Shown: in pieces, positions 15,176-25,400 of the stretch
Layout: each line of letters opens with the position of its first letter
How positions within the stretch are numbered: the stretch's first letter is position 1
Assembly: GCA_031425275.1 (NCBI GenBank)
Contig: JANPJA010000160.1
Location: 1-37,646 of the forward strand
Reading direction: 5' to 3'
DNA length: 37,646 nt
Source of the DNA: JAIVGV01 sp031425275
GTDB taxonomy: Bacteria > Acidobacteriota > Blastocatellia > Pyrinomonadales > Pyrinomonadaceae
Program-made: the position numbers and the translations under genes
The notes under the pieces: generated by a model
Seen by the model: only the letters and a program-made list of their open reading frames with translations
The model's database searches: none
What the model was told of the DNA's origin: nothing

Positions 15176-15874
15176 ATGGCCCGTCTGCGTCCCGGCCCCG
15201 TCGTCTCAGTCCTAGTCGCCTTCGCGATCCTCGTCGGGCTAGTCCTCCTCAACCGCTGGGTCTTCCGCGTCGTCTTCGGGACGGACTACCTGCTCTGGTA
15301 CTTGCACACCGGCGTCGTCATCAGCCTCGCCTCCGGGCTGCTCGCCTCCGCGTGGGACGACGCCGAGGTGCGCTTCAACCTCATCTCGCAGAACCCGGCG
15401 GTCTTCATCGCGGGCTGTCTCCAACTGCTCGGCATCTTCGTCTTCTCGCTCTCGCCCGCGCGCCGCGGGCGCAAGCCCCGTCCCACCGCCTCCGCCGGCT
15501 TAGACATCGGCCTCGACTCGCCGCCGGCCGCCGCGCTCGACGAATTCCTCTACGGCCTCCTCGCCCTCGTCATGTTCCTGCTCAGCCTCGCTTGGTTAGT
15601 GACGGCCGCGCCGTTGACTTACTTCGTCAACCTCATCGCGGGCGTGCCGGCGCGGCAGGGCTTGCGCGGGCGGCTCTCGGCCACGCACGCCCGCGAGCAG
15701 GACGGACAGGTCGAGTTGTTGGAGACGGACGAGGAGATCGACCGGCAGCGGGCCGCCGCGCCGCCGGACGGGGCCGCCGGCCTCTCGTTCGCGCGCGACC
15801 CGTTCGCCGTCACGCAGGCCACGGCCGCCCTCTTCCTCTGGCTCGGCGGCATCCTCTACGACAAACTCGGCTGA
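15176..15874 (+). CDS. Five-helix membrane protein of unknown function in the riboflavin cluster
   Basis: A 232-residue protein I do not recognise. Hydrophobic segments lie near residues 9-31, 38-57, 76-93, 124-154 and 214-230. Between the fourth and fifth is a hydrophilic, acidic stretch (HAREQDGQVELLETDEEIDRQ) that may face the cytoplasm. GGAGAG lies 8 bases before the ATG. It sits between riboflavin synthase and the RibB homologue, 106 bp after the former. A role in flavin or lumazine handling is possible by position only. No known riboflavin-transporter motif (RibU, RibXY, PnuX) is evident. Confidence 0.75.
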   Translation: MARLRPGPVVSVLVAFAILVGLVLLNRWVFRVVFGTDYLLWYLHTGVVISLASGLLASAWDDAEVRFNLISQNPAVFIAGCLQLLGIFVFSLSPARRGRKPRPTASAGLDIGLDSPPAAALDEFLYGLLALVMFLLSLAWLVTAAPLTYFVNLIAGVPARQGLRGRLSATHAREQDGQVELLETDEEIDRQRAAAPPDGAAGLSFARDPFAVTQATAALFLWLGGILYDKLG

Positions 15875-16003
15875 CTTGGGAGGCCCGCGCCCCGCGGCGC
15901 GCGCGCCCGTCTCACCGACTCGCCTGTCGCATAATCCACGGCTTTCGGGTAACATTAAGGCCGGTTCAACATCTCCCCCGAATCCGTTAGAGAGAAGCCA
16001 AAC

Positions 16004-17164
16004 ATGCCTTTCGCTTCCATCGAAGAGGCGGCCGCTGACGTTCGCGACGGCCGCATGGTGATCATCGTGGACGACGAGTCGCGCGAGAACGAGGGCGACC
16101 TCGTCTGCGCGGCCGAGTTGGTCACGCCCGACATCATCAATTTCATGGCGACGTACGCGCGCGGCCTGATCTGTATGCCCCTGACCGAAGAGCGTTGCGA
16201 CGAGCTGCACCTGACGATGCAGGTCGCCGACAACACCTCTTTTCTGGGGACGGCCTTCACCGTCTCGATCGAGGCCCGGCGCGGCGTCACCACCGGCATC
16301 TCGGCGGCCGACCGCGCGACGACTATCCTGACGGCCGTCGATCCCAAGACGCGCCCGCAAGACCTCGCGCGCCCCGGTCACATCTTCCCGCTGCGCGCGC
16401 GAAAGGGCGGCGTGCTGGTGCGACCGGGCCAGACCGAGGCGTCGGTCGATCTCGCGCGCATCGCGGGCCTCTACCCGGCCGGCGTCATCTGCGAGATCAT
16501 GAACCCGGACGGCACGATGTCGCGGCTGCCGCAACTGCAAGAGTTCGCCGCCGCGCACGATCTGAAAATCATCTCGGTGGCCGATCTCGTCCGCTACCGC
16601 GTCCGGCGCGAGACCTTGGTGCGCCGCGCGGTCGAGACGGACGTGCCCACCGTTTACGGCCGCTTCCGCGCCGTTGCGTTCGAGAACGTCATCAACGGCG
16701 AGATACATCTGGCGATGGTGATGGGCGAAGTCGCGGGCAACGAGCCGGTGCTGGTGCGCGTCCACACCGAGAACGTGACGGGCGACGTGTTCGGCTCGAC
16801 GCTCGACGACACGGGCTTCCAGTTGCAGACCGCGCTGGAGAAGATCGCGGCGGCGGGCCGCGGCGTCGTCCTCTACCTCAAGCAGCGCGAGCACGGCCTC
16901 GACCTGTTGCACCAGTTGCGCACTTACGGAGTCATGCAGGAGCAAAGCCTGAGCTTCGCCGAGGCGAGCGCCGCCACCGGCTACGGCACCGACCGCGACT
17001 ACGGCGTCGGCGCGCAGATACTCCACGACCTCGGCCTGCGGCAAATCATGCTGCTGACCAACCACCCGCCGAAGGTCGCCGCGCTCGAAGGCTTCGAGCT
17101 GGAAGTCGTCGGCAACGTGCCGCTCGGCGAGCCGGCGAAGGAAGCGCAAAGGACTGAGTACTGA
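16004..17164 (+). CDS. ribB: 3,4-dihydroxy-2-butanone-4-phosphate synthase fused to a degenerate GTP cyclohydrolase II-like domain
   Basis: A 386-residue two-domain protein. The RibB half (residues 1 to about 205) is intact. It has DDESRENEGDLVCAAE, DNTSFLGTAFTVSIEARRG, TTGISAADRATT, RPGHIFPLRA with the catalytic His, and VICEIMNPDGTM. It should convert ribulose 5-phosphate to the four-carbon unit of the lumazine ring. The RibA-like half keeps fold landmarks (GDVFGS, DYGVGAQILHDLG, LLTNHPPKV) but lacks the zinc cysteines. The usual ECLTGD reads ENVTGD, the usual CDCG reads DDTG, and the EGRGIGL motif reads REHGLDL. GTP cyclohydrolase II activity is therefore unlikely, as in the RibBX variant known from Proteobacteria. 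The final codons lie in repeat DNA. Confidence 0.93.
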   Translation: MPFASIEEAAADVRDGRMVIIVDDESRENEGDLVCAAELVTPDIINFMATYARGLICMPLTEERCDELHLTMQVADNTSFLGTAFTVSIEARRGVTTGISAADRATTILTAVDPKTRPQDLARPGHIFPLRARKGGVLVRPGQTEASVDLARIAGLYPAGVICEIMNPDGTMSRLPQLQEFAAAHDLKIISVADLVRYRVRRETLVRRAVETDVPTVYGRFRAVAFENVINGEIHLAMVMGEVAGNEPVLVRVHTENVTGDVFGSTLDDTGFQLQTALEKIAAAGRGVVLYLKQREHGLDLLHQLRTYGVMQEQSLSFAEASAATGYGTDRDYGVGAQILHDLGLRQIMLLTNHPPKVAALEGFELEVVGNVPLGEPAKEAQRTEY

Positions 17165-17228
17165 GGACTGAGGACTGAGTCAAGAGGTTTGTTTTCACTC
17201 AGTCCTCAGTACTCAGTACTCATCAGTT
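17148..17228. repeat. Inverted heptad-repeat cassette, CTGAGTA/CTGAGGA family
   Basis: The left arm (17151-17180) begins inside the ribB frame, encodes its last residues (RTEY) and supplies its TGA stop. The right arm (17196-17226) is the complement, TCAGTAC/TCAGTCC. The loop is only about 15 bp, so a long hairpin could form in the transcript. Confidence 0.92.
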
Positions 17229-17292
17229 GGCTTTTCCTTCTGGCTCATTCGGTTTTTAAGACTTACAAGTAAGCGAGTTGGATCGAAGGCGT

Positions 17293-20200
17293 ATGCCGGT
17301 TGACGACAAGGAAGGGCTTCCGGGCGAGGAGCAGTCGGGGGGCGGCGACGCCGCGGAGCGCGGCGCGCGGACGAGCGCGCCGTCGCCGCTCACGCCGCGC
17401 GGGTGGCGGGCCGCGCGCCGCCGCTACGTGACGCGGCGCAACGCCGTGCTGGCCGGCATCGCCGTCGTCTGCGCCGCCGTGCTGCTCATCTTCGTCGCGA
17501 TCCTGCTCTACCGCACGGGCCAGCTCGACAACGTCATCGCCAACCAGATTAAGCGGACGCTTCACGAGTACGGCATCCGCGCCGACATCCGCGAGTTCCA
17601 CACGAAGTTCGGCCCGCGCTCGGTCGAGATGACGGGCGTCGATCTCTACGACGAGCAGACGGGCGCGCGGATCGGGAAGATCGACCGCATCCTCGCCACC
17701 GTCCGCGTCGAAGACCTGTACGCGCTCAACCTGCGGCGCAACGTCAACCTCGAAACGCTCGAACTCGACGGCCTCGAACTGTGGGTCGCCTTCGACGCCG
17801 AGGGACGCTCGAACTTCCGCAACCTCCACCTCCCGCCGCCCACCGAGCGGCAGCGCATCAACTTCTCCTACTCGACCGCGCAGGTCACTCTGCGCAACGC
17901 CGTCGTCCACTACGGCGACGAGCGCCACGACATCAGCGGCGAGGCGCGAAATTTGCGCGCCACGATCCTGCCCGACGATCCGAGCGCGCCCGCCGCGAGC
18001 CGCATGAACCGCGTCGAGCTGGCCTTCGATAATTCGACGTTCACTTACGACGGCCGCGCCGTCAACGACATCTCCGTCTCCGCGAAGGCGAGAGTCGATC
18101 AGGTGCGCGCCGAGATCGCGGAGTTAACCTTGCGCTCGCCCGTCGCCGAGGCGCGCCTCCAAGGCTCGCTCGACGACTGGCGCAGTTTGCGCTACCGGAT
18201 GAACGTCACGTCGTCCGTCGATCTCACGCAAATCTCCGACCTGCTCCGCCCGGCGACGGCGCTTCGCGGCGCGGGCCGCTTCAACGGCACGGTCGAGGGC
18301 GAGGGCGACCGGTACAAAGTTGACGGCCAGATCGAGTCGGACGCGCTCGCCGCCGGGAACATCCGGCTCAAAAATCTGAACGTGACGGCGAAGGCTTCGG
18401 GGCAGGGCACCGCCGCTTACGAAGCGCAGGGGCGCGCCGTGGCGGAGCTTCTGACGGCGGGCGACTTCCAGTTGAACGCCTTGCAGTTGCGCGGCGGCGT
18501 GATGGGCACGGGCACTGACTTCCGCTTCCTCGGCGAGTTGCGCGCGGCGGCCGCCAGAAGCGGCGAGACCTCCATCGCGGGCCTCATCCTGAGCGACGCC
18601 GTGGCCGAATACCGCGACGAACAACTGACGGCGACGGCCGGGAGCGCGGCGGCCGCGAGCGTCACGGCGTCGGGCGCGAGGGTTGACGGCGTCCGCGTCG
18701 CGGGTCTCAAAGTCAGCGCGCGCGACGACAAGAATTTCGACGGGTCGGCCGCGAGCGTCCAGACCGGTTCGATAGTGGCGCGCGACACGCGGCTCTCAGG
18801 CGTGTCGGCGTCGAACGTGCGCGCCGTGGCCCGCAACGGTGTGACGAACGTCGTGACCGACGCGGTGCGCGTCGGCGGCGGCACGGTGGCCGGCGCGAAG
18901 ATCGGCAGCGTCAACATCGCGGGCGTGCGCTTGGCCATTCACGACGGCGGGCGCGTCGAAGGCTCGACCGCCGACATCAACGCGGGCGCGGTGGCGTTTA
19001 GCGTCGGCGCGGGCGCGAAGAAGAGCGAGGGCCGCGCGGAGAACGTGCGGCTCGCGCGGCCCGTCTTCGTCATCGAGCCTTCGGGCCGTTACCGCGTGAG
19101 CGCCGACTTGAGTCTCGGCGGCGGCGTCCTCGGCGACGTGCCTCTGGGCGTCGCGCGCGCAAGCGTGGTCGCGACGAATTCGGAAGTCCGTTTGAACAAC
19201 TTCACGGCCGAGGCCATGCGCGGGCGCGCGACGGGCGACGCCGTCATCAACACGGCGCGCGGCGCGTCGAGGGTGGACGCGCGCTTCGAGGGCTTGGACG
19301 TGGGCGCGCTGCTCGCGCTCTTCACCGGCCGCGCCGTGCCGGTCGCGGGCGCGACCACCGGCGCGCTCAATCTCAGTTTCCCCGGCACGAGCATCGAGCG
19401 CGCGAGCGGTACGCTCACCGCGCAGTTCGACGGCGAGACCGGCAGCGACGTGGCGGGGCGCACGCCGCTCACGGGCGAAGTCTCCTTGCGCGCGGATCGC
19501 GGTCTCTTCAACGTCGAGCGCGCGAACCTGCGCGCGGGCGCGAGCGAGGTCGTCGCCACGGGCCGCTTCTCGGTCGAGGGCGACTCGGACTTGCAGGTCA
19601 AGCTCGACTCGGCGGACGCCTCCGAGCTTCAGCGCGTCCTCGTCGCGTCGAATCTGATCCCGAAGCTCGAAGACACTTTGAACGACGCGGGCGTCGCGCT
19701 GGCCGGACGGCTTCAGTTCGACGGCACGGTGCGCGGCGCGCTCGAAAACCCGGTGGTCAACGGCCGCGCCTCGCTCGCCTCGCTCACGGTCAACGGGCGC
19801 GACATGGGCGCGCTGACCGCGACCATCGAGTCGGACGCCGCGGCGACGCGCATCCCCGACGGGCTGCTCGTGGCGCGTGACGGAGGCCGCGCGAAATTCG
19901 ACCTCACCGTCCCGCGCGCTGGGAGTAACAACATCGCCCTGAACGCCGCGCTCGAACGCTACGACCTCGGCACGATCATCGCCGCCGCGCAGCGACGCAA
20001 CGAATTCATCGACGACGATGCGGCCGAGGTGGCGGCGCAACTCGCGGGCATCGGGCCGACCTCCGGCACCTTGCGCGTGACGGGTCTGCCCGGCGCGATG
20101 AGCGGCGGCGCGGACTTGAAAGCCGGGCCGGGTCAGATTCGCGGCGAGCCGTTTGAAGAGATCATCGCCAAGGCGACTTTCGACGGCTCGGCCATCCAGT

Positions 20201-22287
20201 TGGAAACGCTCGACGCGCGCTTCCGCTCGGGCCGCGTCACGGCGAAGGGGCAGCTCGGCCTCGGCGTCCTCTCGCCGCAGCTATCGAGTAACACGAATTT
20301 CGATTTGCAGGCCGCGGGGTCGAACGTGCGGCTCGACGTGATCGAAACGCTCTTCGGGGGCGGCCGTCTGCCGCGGCTCGCGGGCACGGCCGACTTCACG
20401 GCCGTGGCCGCCGGCGACACGCGCGATCCCCGCAGCTATCGCATCACGCTCGACGGCGAGGGCCGCGAGGTCGCCGTCAACGGCCAGAGCGCGGGCACGC
20501 TCAAGCTCGTGGGCCGCACCGAGAACCAGCGGCTCACCGTGCAGCTCACCACCGGCCTCCTCGGCGACCCGCAGGTGCTCTCGGCCGAAGTCGATCTCAG
20601 CAACGAGAATCTGCCGACGACCATCCGCACGAATCTCGCCGGCGCGAATTTGACTAACCTGATCGCCGCGCTCCTGCCGCCGGAGACGCGCGGCAGCGTG
20701 CGCATCACCGGCAGCGCGACCGGCGCGGTCGAGGCGCGGGGCAACATCTACAGCGAGGGCGAGGGCTTCGACTTCACTAACTTACGCGGCACGGCCACCT
20801 TCACGCAGTTAATCGTTCAGGTCGAGGACGTGACGCTGACGGCCGAAGACCCGCTCGTCGTCCAGTTCTCGCCGCGCGAGATCACGTTCGACCGGACGCG
20901 GTTCACGGGGCCGAACACCAACCTCGTCTTCGGCGGCACGGCCGCGCTCGGCGAGGGCGGCACGCAAAACTTCTCGATCAACGGCGATCTCAATTTGCGC
21001 GTCCTCAACAGTCTTTCGCGCAACAACTTCTTCGCGGGCGTGACGCGCGTCGAGGTCAAAGTCGGCGGCTCGTTCGCCGCGCCGAAGGTGACGGGGCTGG
21101 CCACCGTCTCGAACGCGACGATCTCGACGCTCGTCGAGGACGAGCGCCTCACCATGCAGAACGTCAACGGCGCGGTGAGATTTACGGCCGACCGCGCGGA
21201 GATTCAATCTTTGGCGGGCACGCTCGGCGGCGGCCGCGTCGTGGTCGCGGGCGGCGCGGTCATCTCCGGCTTCCGGCCCACGCAGTTTCGCCTGAGCGTG
21301 CGCGGCGAGTCGGTCACCGTCCCGTTCCCCGAAAACTTCCGCTCGACCGCCGACGCCGACCTCGTCGTGCAAGGCTCGCTCGACACGCAGTTCATCGGCG
21401 GCCTAGTCACGCTCCGCCGCGCCGAGTACACGCAGGACATCGAGCTGGCCGACCTCATCGACCGCCGCCGCGACGTGACCATCACGGAGGGCGTCGGGGC
21501 CGAGGGCGGCTTCGGCTCGAACGTGCGTCTGGATTTGAGGGTCGAGGGGCGCGACGCGCTCGTGGTGCGCAACAACTTGGCCGACGCGGTCGGCTCCGTC
21601 TCGTTGCAGGTGCGCGGGCCGGTGGACGAGCCAATCGTATCGGGGCGCATCACGCTCTCGCGCGGCACGATCAACTTCATCCGCGGCCAGCGCTACGAGG
21701 TGACGCGCGCCATCATCGATCTGCCGCCGCGCCAAGAACTCGACCCCGTCTTAAACATTCAGGCCGAGGGCGAGATTCGCGGCTACCGCGTCATCGTCGG
21801 GATTAACGGCCCGCTCTCGCAGCCCACGGCCACCACGCGAAGCGAGCCGGGACTGCCGCAGGCCGACGTGGTCGCGCTGATCACGACGGGCAACCTCTCG
21901 ACCGGCGACGAGGGGCAGTCGGCGCTGTCGCAGACGGGCGTCGGCACGGCGGCGAGTCTGCTGACCGAGACGCTCGTGAGCCGCCCCGTCGCGCGCGCCA
22001 CCGACCGCCTCTTCGGCCTCAACCGTTTCGAGCTTGACCCCGTCATCGCCGGGCGCGGCGGCGCGAGCCCGACGGCGCGCCTGACCGTCGGCCGCCAGAT
22101 CAACCGCAACCTGAGTCTGGTCTATTCGACCAACGTGACGACGGATCAGAACCAAGTGGTCGCGCTCGAATACCGCGTCTCCGACCGGCTCTCCTTCGTC
22201 GCGCAGTACCAGCAGGGGGCCGTCAACACCCTGCGCTCGCAGCGCGACAACTTCAGTTTCGAGATACGCTTCAGGAAGAGGTTTTGA
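17293..22287 (+). CDS. tamB: TamB-like translocation/assembly module inner-membrane protein
   Basis: A very long protein of about 1664 residues. A basic cytoplasmic N-terminus is followed by one membrane helix (about residues 51-73) and a huge periplasmic region of repeating beta strands, as in AsmA/TamB lipid-transfer and barrel-assembly proteins. The C-terminal 350 residues match the TamB (DUF490) domain. This region includes VSGRITLSRGTINFIRGQRY, DPVLNIQAEGEIRGYRVIV, LPQADVVALITTG and a final amphipathic beta region ending FSFEIRFRKRF. Family members span the periplasm and pass phospholipid or help assemble outer-membrane proteins with an Omp85 partner. That partner is encoded next. ATG 17293 is preferred, with GAAGG upstream. 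A TTG at 17278 is an alternative. Confidence 0.9.
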   Translation: MPVDDKEGLPGEEQSGGGDAAERGARTSAPSPLTPRGWRAARRRYVTRRNAVLAGIAVVCAAVLLIFVAILLYRTGQLDNVIANQIKRTLHEYGIRADIREFHTKFGPRSVEMTGVDLYDEQTGARIGKIDRILATVRVEDLYALNLRRNVNLETLELDGLELWVAFDAEGRSNFRNLHLPPPTERQRINFSYSTAQVTLRNAVVHYGDERHDISGEARNLRATILPDDPSAPAASRMNRVELAFDNSTFTYDGRAVNDISVSAKARVDQVRAEIAELTLRSPVAEARLQGSLDDWRSLRYRMNVTSSVDLTQISDLLRPATALRGAGRFNGTVEGEGDRYKVDGQIESDALAAGNIRLKNLNVTAKASGQGTAAYEAQGRAVAELLTAGDFQLNALQLRGGVMGTGTDFRFLGELRAAAARSGETSIAGLILSDAVAEYRDEQLTATAGSAAAASVTASGARVDGVRVAGLKVSARDDKNFDGSAASVQTGSIVARDTRLSGVSASNVRAVARNGVTNVVTDAVRVGGGTVAGAKIGSVNIAGVRLAIHDGGRVEGSTADINAGAVAFSVGAGAKKSEGRAENVRLARPVFVIEPSGRYRVSADLSLGGGVLGDVPLGVARASVVATNSEVRLNNFTAEAMRGRATGDAVINTARGASRVDARFEGLDVGALLALFTGRAVPVAGATTGALNLSFPGTSIERASGTLTAQFDGETGSDVAGRTPLTGEVSLRADRGLFNVERANLRAGASEVVATGRFSVEGDSDLQVKLDSADASELQRVLVASNLIPKLEDTLNDAGVALAGRLQFDGTVRGALENPVVNGRASLASLTVNGRDMGALTATIESDAAATRIPDGLLVARDGGRAKFDLTVPRAGSNNIALNAALERYDLGTIIAAAQRRNEFIDDDAAEVAAQLAGIGPTSGTLRVTGLPGAMSGGADLKAGPGQIRGEPFEEIIAKATFDGSAIQLETLDARFRSGRVTAKGQLGLGVLSPQLSSNTNFDLQAAGSNVRLDVIETLFGGGRLPRLAGTADFTAVAAGDTRDPRSYRITLDGEGREVAVNGQSAGTLKLVGRTENQRLTVQLTTGLLGDPQVLSAEVDLSNENLPTTIRTNLAGANLTNLIAALLPPETRGSVRITGSATGAVEARGNIYSEGEGFDFTNLRGTATFTQLIVQVEDVTLTAEDPLVVQFSPREITFDRTRFTGPNTNLVFGGTAALGEGGTQNFSINGDLNLRVLNSLSRNNFFAGVTRVEVKVGGSFAAPKVTGLATVSNATISTLVEDERLTMQNVNGAVRFTADRAEIQSLAGTLGGGRVVVAGGAVISGFRPTQFRLSVRGESVTVPFPENFRSTADADLVVQGSLDTQFIGGLVTLRRAEYTQDIELADLIDRRRDVTITEGVGAEGGFGSNVRLDLRVEGRDALVVRNNLADAVGSVSLQVRGPVDEPIVSGRITLSRGTINFIRGQRYEVTRAIIDLPPRQELDPVLNIQAEGEIRGYRVIVGINGPLSQPTATTRSEPGLPQADVVALITTGNLSTGDEGQSALSQTGVGTAASLLTETLVSRPVARATDRLFGLNRFELDPVIAGRGGASPTARLTVGRQINRNLSLVYSTNVTTDQNQVVALEYRVSDRLSFVAQYQQGAVNTLRSQRDNFSFEIRFRKRF

Positions 22288-22291
22288 AAGA

Positions 22292-22411
22292 GCGTCAGTC
22301 GCCCGTGGTCAGTTGTCAGTTGTCTGTGGCTGACGACGAGCTGGCCGGGGAGTAAGGTTCAAGTCTCAGCAGCGAAAGACAACTGACCACGGACGACTGA
22401 CAACTGACCAC
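22292..22411. repeat. Inverted heptad-repeat cassette, CAGTTGT/CCGTGGT family
   Basis: The left arm (22292-22334) follows the tamB stop. The right arm (22376-22411) runs to within two bases of the next GTG start. Units are CAGTCGC, CCGTGGT, CAGTTGT and complements, and the loop is about 40 bp. Confidence 0.88.
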
Positions 22412-22412
22412 C

Positions 22413-25400
22413 GTGCTTTTCCGCCGCCGCACCTTCGCCCTCGTCTTCGCCGCCGCCGTCTGGTGCGGCGCTTGGGCGTCGCCCGCCTCGGCGTCGGGGG
22501 CGCCCGATCTGACGAAGTACGAAGGGCGGGACGTGGCCTCGGTCGAGGTCGTGCTCGAAGGCACGCCGCGCGACGCGCGGGCCGAGGCGGCATTGCGCGC
22601 GCTGATCTCGGTCGCGCCGGGGACGCCGTTCTCGGCCGTGCGCGTGCGCGAGTCGTTGCAGGCCCTCTTCGACTCGAAGCGCGTGGCCAACGCGCGCGTC
22701 GAGGCGACGGCGGCGGCGGCCGGGGGCGCGGTCGCCCTGCGCTTCGTCGTGCGCCCGCAGGTGCGGATCGCGGCCGTGCGGATCGACATGGACGCGCCGC
22801 CGGGGTCGGGGCTGGCGGCCGACGACATCCGCTCGCGCCTCAATCTGCTCGACGCGGGCGCGCGCCTCTCCGATCAGGCGCTCAGGGCGAACGCCGATCT
22901 CATCCAGTCTTATCTGCGCGACCGCGGCTACTACCGCGCCGAAGTCACGCACACGGAGTCGCTCGACCCGGCGGGCACGGGCGCGACCGTCACCTACCGC
23001 GTCGTGCCCGGCGCGCAGGCGACCGTCGATATCTTCAACCTCAACGTCACGGGCCTCGACCCGGCGGGCGTGCGCCCGAGGCTCGTCTTGCGGTCGGGCG
23101 CGCCCTTCTCGCTGACCGCGCTGGCCGACGACTTGGGCCGCATCCGGCAGGCCGTCATCGACGGGGACAACCTCGCGCCGCGCCTCGACGAGCGCCACGT
23201 GTTCGACCCGGAGCGCAACGTCATCACCGTCACCGTGACGGGCGCGGTCGGGCCGAAGGTCGGCGTGAAGGTCAGCGGCTACGAGCTGGGCGAGAAGCAG
23301 CAGCGCGAGCTGCTGCCCGTGCGGCGCGAAGGGACTATCGATCAGTCGGCCATCGAAGAAGGCCGGCGGCGTTTGCAAATCCGTTTGCAGGAGACCGGCT
23401 ACTTCTTCGCCGAGGTCAACGCGCGCTGCTCGGTCGATGCGCCGCCCGCGCCGTCCGCCGCCGCCGCCGTCACAACCCCGCCGACCGATCTGCCCGAACA
23501 ACCCCCCGCGCCGGGCGGACAGATCGACGCCTCCTGTCAGGTGCTCAACCCGCAGGAGTTGAGCGGGCGCACGGTCAACATCCTCTACGAGGTCGAGCCG
23601 GGCCGCCGCTTCCGCCTGACCGACATCGACATCGACGGCACGGACGAGCTGACCCACGAAGACATCGCCCCGGAGCTGCGCTCGCAGGAGCGGAACATCC
23701 TCGAATTCATCCCGTTCCTCGGCTTCGGCCGCGGGTTCACGAGCGAGGAGGCGCTCGCGCGCGACCAGCGCACGATCCGCGAGCGGATGAGGGAGCTGGG
23801 CTACCGCCGGGCCGTGGTCACGGTTCGGCAGGGCGTCTCGGTTGACAGCGACGATCTGATCCTCACGTTCGGCGTCACGCCGGGGCCGCTCACCCGCGTC
23901 GCCGGGGTCGAGATTCGCGGCAACCAACTCTTCGACGCCAAGCGGCTGCTCGACGAGCCGTGCGCCGCCGCCGCGCAGCGGAGCGAATCCTGCACCGTCG
24001 TCGAAGACCCTTACGCCCGGTCGCTCGCCCGCGCGGACGCCGAGCGCATCCGCAATTTTTACGCGCGCAACGGCTACGTCGACTCCGAGGTCAACGCGAG
24101 CATCGTCGAACTACCGCAGCGCGGCGGCGACGAGCAGGTCAGGGTCATCTACGACGTGAAAGAGGGCGGCAAAGTCTTCATCGACGACATCGAAATCCGC
24201 GGCAACGTCCGCACCGGGCGCGAGGCCATCCTCGAAGCCCTGCCCCTCAAAGCGGGCCGGCCCCTGCGCCTCGACGAGCTGCGCGAGAGCGAGCGCATCC
24301 TCTACAACACGAACGCCTTCCGGCAGGTGATCATCCGCTCGGAGCGCGACGGCGAGACCGCTTCCGGGTTCGCCAAGCACGACGTGATCATCGACATCGA
24401 AGAACTCAAGCCGCGCCGCATGGACTACGGCGGCGGCTACTCGACCGACGGCGGCCCGCTCGGCCTCTTCGAGATTCAGCACAACAACCTCTTCAACTCG
24501 CTGCGGCAAGGCACCATGCGCGTGCGCGCCAGCCGTCTCCAACAGCTCGTCCGCCTCGAATACCTCGACCCGCGCTTCCGCACTTACGGGCAGTCGAAGT
24601 TCTCGCCGCTCACCGTCTCGGCGCAGTACCAGCGCGACGTGAGCGTCACGCGCTTCTTCCGCTCGACCATTGATCGCGGCACCTCCGGCATCGTCCAGCG
24701 TTTGGACGAGGAGGGCCGCCCCATCCTCATCGAATGCACGGTCGTCCCGGAGTCCGGCTGCGAGCGCACGGGCGAGCCGACGATCAACCGCCTCACCTTA
24801 AACGTCGAGTCGCAGCGCGTGCTGCAAGAGGCGTCGAACACGATCCTCTTCGTCCGCTACAACTACGAGGACGTGCGCATCTTCAACTTCGGGAGCCTGC
24901 TCGTCGCGCCGATCCTGCGGCCCGACCGCAGCGTGCGCCTCTCGCGCTTCGGGGCGACGCTCACGCGCGACACGCGCGACCGCCAGTTCGACCCGTCGCG
25001 CGGCGAGTTCCTGACGGCCGACTTCGCCGTCGCGCTCAAACAACTCGGCGGCAACATCTCTTTCTCGAAGCTCCTGCTGACCTACCGCCGCTACTGGCGT
25101 TTGGGCGAGGCGGCGACGCGGCGCGCGCAGATCTTCGAGCGGCGCGGCGTGCTCTCAAACTTGAGCGGCACGATCCGCCAGACCGTCTTCGCCGCCAACG
25201 TCACGCTCGGCGCGGCCAACCTCTTCAACCCGCGCGACCGCGACGGCCTGCCCGGCATCAGCGACGTGGATCGCACGCTCCCGATCAGCGAACGATTCTT
25301 CTCCGGCGGCTCGAACACGCTGCGCGGCTTCGGGTTCGAGGAGGCCGGCCCGCGCCTGAGCATCTGCCCCGGCATGGAGACGCCGCCCGACCCCGCGACC

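Noticed and set aside
14398..16003. FMN riboswitch near the riboflavin genes
   Set aside because: No RFN-type conserved blocks were recognised before ribE or ribB, and the spacers are only 15-130 bp.
16004..17164. Calling the gene a bifunctional RibBA
   Set aside because: The zinc cysteines and the EGRGIGL-type motif of GTP cyclohydrolase II are replaced, so only the RibB activity can be supported.
17278..17292. TTG start for the TamB-like gene
   Set aside because: The ATG at 17293 is a better codon and has GAAGG just upstream. The five added residues have no support.
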